Source: Martensiomyces pterosporus (taxonomy: Eukaryota > Kickxellomycota > Kickxellomycetes > Kickxellales > Kickxellaceae). From it: DNA of 15,027 bases. The DNA is taken from positions 1 through 15,027 of the forward strand of contig MU604157.1 in the NCBI GenBank assembly GCA_025201845.1. The letters run 5' to 3'. Below the pieces are notes generated by a model that did not search any database, was not told where the DNA came from, and saw only the letters and a list, made by a program, of their open reading frames with translations. Shown piece by piece: positions 13,059-15,027 of the stretch. The position numbers and the translations under genes were made by a program. Numbering within the stretch: position 1 is the stretch's first letter; each line of letters opens with the position of its first letter.

Positions 13059-15027
13059 ATGAATTACGCTATCTCGCAGGAAACATGGCTAGCGGCTATC
13101 GATTTGTACCTTATTGGCTACACTGTCTATCTGCTGGCTCTTTCCACTCACCCGCAAAAGAGGAAGCCGCACCTGATTACGCATGGCTTGATAGCAGTCC
13201 TGTTGGGCCTATCTGCCTCTTCAGTATCACCAGAAAGCTCTAGTACCTACCAAGGGATATACCAGATCGCGCTGGTTGCCCTGGCGGGTGCGTTGTTTTA
13301 CAGCGACTCCCACTTTGCCTGCTTGTTATTCCATGCTGCAGGGATCCAGCGCTCAATACAGCTTGTGGTTGTCAACTGCCGCAGCAGCACCAACAGCAGC
13401 CGGCAAGTTGGCCAATCGGTGGCATCGAGTCTTTTGCACACTCTGCTCTTGTTTTTCGAGCTCACCAACAGCGAAAGACAATCAGCATGGACCTTGATGC
13501 AGGACGTTGTGCTCATAAAGCCCTACCGTTTGGTCAAGCTCAGCCACATCAAAAAGCGCCTGGGTAAATCGGATCTATGGCGTGTCTACGATCGCTACCT
13601 CACTCCCTCTTACACAAGGGAGTTCACCTTTGACCCGACCCAACGCTTGTTTGTTGTCCGCGCCATCGCCCAGATGGCACTGCGTCCCTACATTCCCATT
13701 TTCCTTGTCGAGTCGTTGGTCAACATGTCGTACTACATTGAGGGGTATATCCTGGGTCGCTTACTGGACGTTTTTGACGCCCCTGAACAAAACTCACCGA
13801 TGACCGGCCTTGTACTTGTTGCCTTGCTGGGTGCAGCACGTATAATGCAAAAGCAAGAGCAGCGTATCAACACGTGGAAGCGATTCGAGATTCAGCGCAT
13901 TGCACTGGCCATCGAGTTGGCAATCTTCCGCACTCCGCTGACCAAATCGGCGCTAAAGAGCAGCCATGTCTATAGATATGGCAAGTTCCATGGCGATAAG
14001 CTTGTCCGTGCCGTTGTTGACATGTATGCGCATGCATCATCGCTCTTCTCCGCGTGTGCCTCTATTTACATGGTTCATCGCACAATTGGCTCGCAGGCAT
14101 TCACACCAGCAATCATTACCGCCACAGCACTCGTATCTATCCGACTACTGCGCCTGGCCGTAGACTGGACGTCGCGGTGGTTTGTCTTGCAGCCCTACGA
14201 CCATATTGAGGAGATTTGTGCGAGTATTAGCTCCATAAAGTTCTATGCCTGGGAGAAAAAGTACCTGGACTGGGCGCAGACTTACCGCGACGACAACGAC
14301 GAGCACATGTACAGCATCGGACTGAGAATCGCCAGACGCGCAATTAGGTCCCTCTTGTCGATAGCTCATGCGACCATCAGAGAGCTTGCGACGCTGGTTA
14401 CCATCAAACAGTATTTGACTGCCACAGGAGTCCCGATGCGCAACCCGGAGATGTTGTCGCTAAGGTCACACATCCACACAATTTGCAGACACGTCCAGCT
14501 GCTCTCTGGCATCTTGATCGACCTGCAGAGCCTCCGTGACTCCAACCGTGTGCTCGAGGTTAGTCTGCGTGCACAGCGCAAAAACACCATCAAATGGACC
14601 GACATCCTAACACCTGATTCACCAGCAGTTCATCTTTCCAGCTGCAGCTTCACCTGGGGAAACGATGCACTTGTCCTAGAGGACATCACACTGAGCATTG
14701 CTCAAGGCGAGTTTGTTGCTGTCACGGGCCCCATTGGCGATGGCAAGTCCTCGCTGCTGCAGGCAATGTGCAGCGAGATGGAGCTAATCTCTGGCGAGGG
14801 CCACGTGTCTGGCAAAATCGGCTATGTTGGACAAAAGCCCTGGATTATGAGCGGAACACTGCGGGATAACATCCTCTTTGGCGAGGAGTACAGTGAAGGC
14901 AGATACAACCAAGTGGTTAGCTCGTGTGCGCTGGATGCCGATATCAGCAGCATGGCTGAGGGTGACATGACGCTGATTGGAGACAGGGGCACGAATATAT
15001 CTGGTGGCCAGCGTGCACGCCTAGCTC
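13059..15027 (+). CDS. ABCC/MRP-type ABC transporter, N-terminal half, runs off right edge
   Basis: The frame is open for 656 codons from the ATG at 13059 to the window end. An in-frame TGA at 13038-13040 precedes it, and no other ATG lies between. The N-terminal ~90 residues hold two to three hydrophobic helices, followed by a first transmembrane domain containing SSIKFYAWEKKY, a hallmark of ABCC proteins. The first nucleotide-binding domain has an aromatic A-loop (FTWG), Walker A GPIGDGKSS (557-565), a Q-loop in GYVGQKPWIMSGTLRDNILFG, and the signature ISGGQRARLA (647-656). Walker B and the whole second half lie outside. ABCC exporters pump organic anions, glutathione conjugates or metals, often into the vacuole. 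Walker A falls about 100 residues earlier than in yeast Ycf1, so the N-terminal TMD0 region looks shortened. There are no introns. Substrate unknown; a role in metal or xenobiotic handling is possible but not shown. Confidence 0.9.
   Translation, partial: MNYAISQETWLAAIDLYLIGYTVYLLALSTHPQKRKPHLITHGLIAVLLGLSASSVSPESSSTYQGIYQIALVALAGALFYSDSHFACLLFHAAGIQRSIQLVVVNCRSSTNSSRQVGQSVASSLLHTLLLFFELTNSERQSAWTLMQDVVLIKPYRLVKLSHIKKRLGKSDLWRVYDRYLTPSYTREFTFDPTQRLFVVRAIAQMALRPYIPIFLVESLVNMSYYIEGYILGRLLDVFDAPEQNSPMTGLVLVALLGAARIMQKQEQRINTWKRFEIQRIALAIELAIFRTPLTKSALKSSHVYRYGKFHGDKLVRAVVDMYAHASSLFSACASIYMVHRTIGSQAFTPAIITATALVSIRLLRLAVDWTSRWFVLQPYDHIEEICASISSIKFYAWEKKYLDWAQTYRDDNDEHMYSIGLRIARRAIRSLLSIAHATIRELATLVTIKQYLTATGVPMRNPEMLSLRSHIHTICRHVQLLSGILIDLQSLRDSNRVLEVSLRAQRKNTIKWTDILTPDSPAVHLSSCSFTWGNDALVLEDITLSIAQGEFVAVTGPIGDGKSSLLQAMCSEMELISGEGHVSGKIGYVGQKPWIMSGTLRDNILFGEEYSEGRYNQVVSSCALDADISSMAEGDMTLIGDRGTNISGGQRARLA

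Noticed and set aside
12962..13243. 93-codon plus-strand frame before and within the ABC transporter gene
   Set aside because: It is in a different frame from the transporter and has no supporting features.
1..15027. tRNA genes, CRISPR arrays, bacterial operon signals
   Set aside because: No B-box within a cloverleaf, no spaced direct-repeat array, and the genes are eukaryotic in type with TATA boxes and an AATAAA signal.

Overview
The window is nuclear DNA from a fungus. It carries an Ftr1-type iron permease next to a Fet3-type multicopper ferroxidase, a pairing typical of fungi. Each core promoter has a eukaryotic TATA box, and every recognisable gene is one uninterrupted reading frame with no intron. 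Intron-poor, TATA-driven genes of moderate GC suggest an early-diverging lineage, perhaps Kickxellomycotina (Coemansia-like); that placement is inference only.

Layout, left to right. (1) Positions 1-588, minus strand: the first 196 residues of a gene running off the left edge, which looks like the N-terminal DNA-binding part of a DIRS/Crypton-like tyrosine recombinase. It has its own TATA box at 751-756 and two hairpins just beyond it. (2) About 880-1834 holds no convincing gene, but has an unassigned plus-strand TATA box. (3) Positions 1835-3877 (minus) encode a long-chain acyl-CoA synthetase and 4390-5610 (plus) a hormone-sensitive-lipase-type hydrolase. They are divergent and share about 510 bp with two CACGTG sites flanking an inverted repeat. 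(4) Positions 5797-6405 and 6992-7573 (both minus) encode tandem paralogous small secreted proteins with four conserved cysteines and a probable DNRLRE/CBM96-like beta-sandwich fold. (5) Positions 8113-9900 (minus) encode the ferroxidase and 11704-12735 (plus) the permease. They are divergent across 1.8 kb containing six WGATAA sites, five of them extended to CAGATAA, the motif family bound by fungal iron-responsive GATA repressors. (6) Positions 13059-15027 (plus) hold the first 656 residues of an ABCC/MRP-type ABC transporter running off the right edge.

How the genes fit together. The ferroxidase oxidises Fe(II) outside the plasma membrane and passes Fe(III) to the permease, so the two form one high-affinity uptake machine that is probably co-repressed by iron through the shared GATA sites. 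The hydrolase and acyl-CoA synthetase make sense as a lipid pair: one releases a fatty acid, the other activates it. The secreted pair lies in tandem on the same strand as the ferroxidase, but only one GATA-type site lies near its promoters, so a link to iron is not shown. The recombinase is probably a mobile-element gene and the ABC transporter appears to be an ordinary neighbour.

Two sequences that an automatic caller could miss are the two edge-truncated genes (1-588 minus and 13059-15027 plus). Two genes have reading frames open upstream through non-ATG codons, and I placed their starts at the first credible ATG (4390 and 9900).
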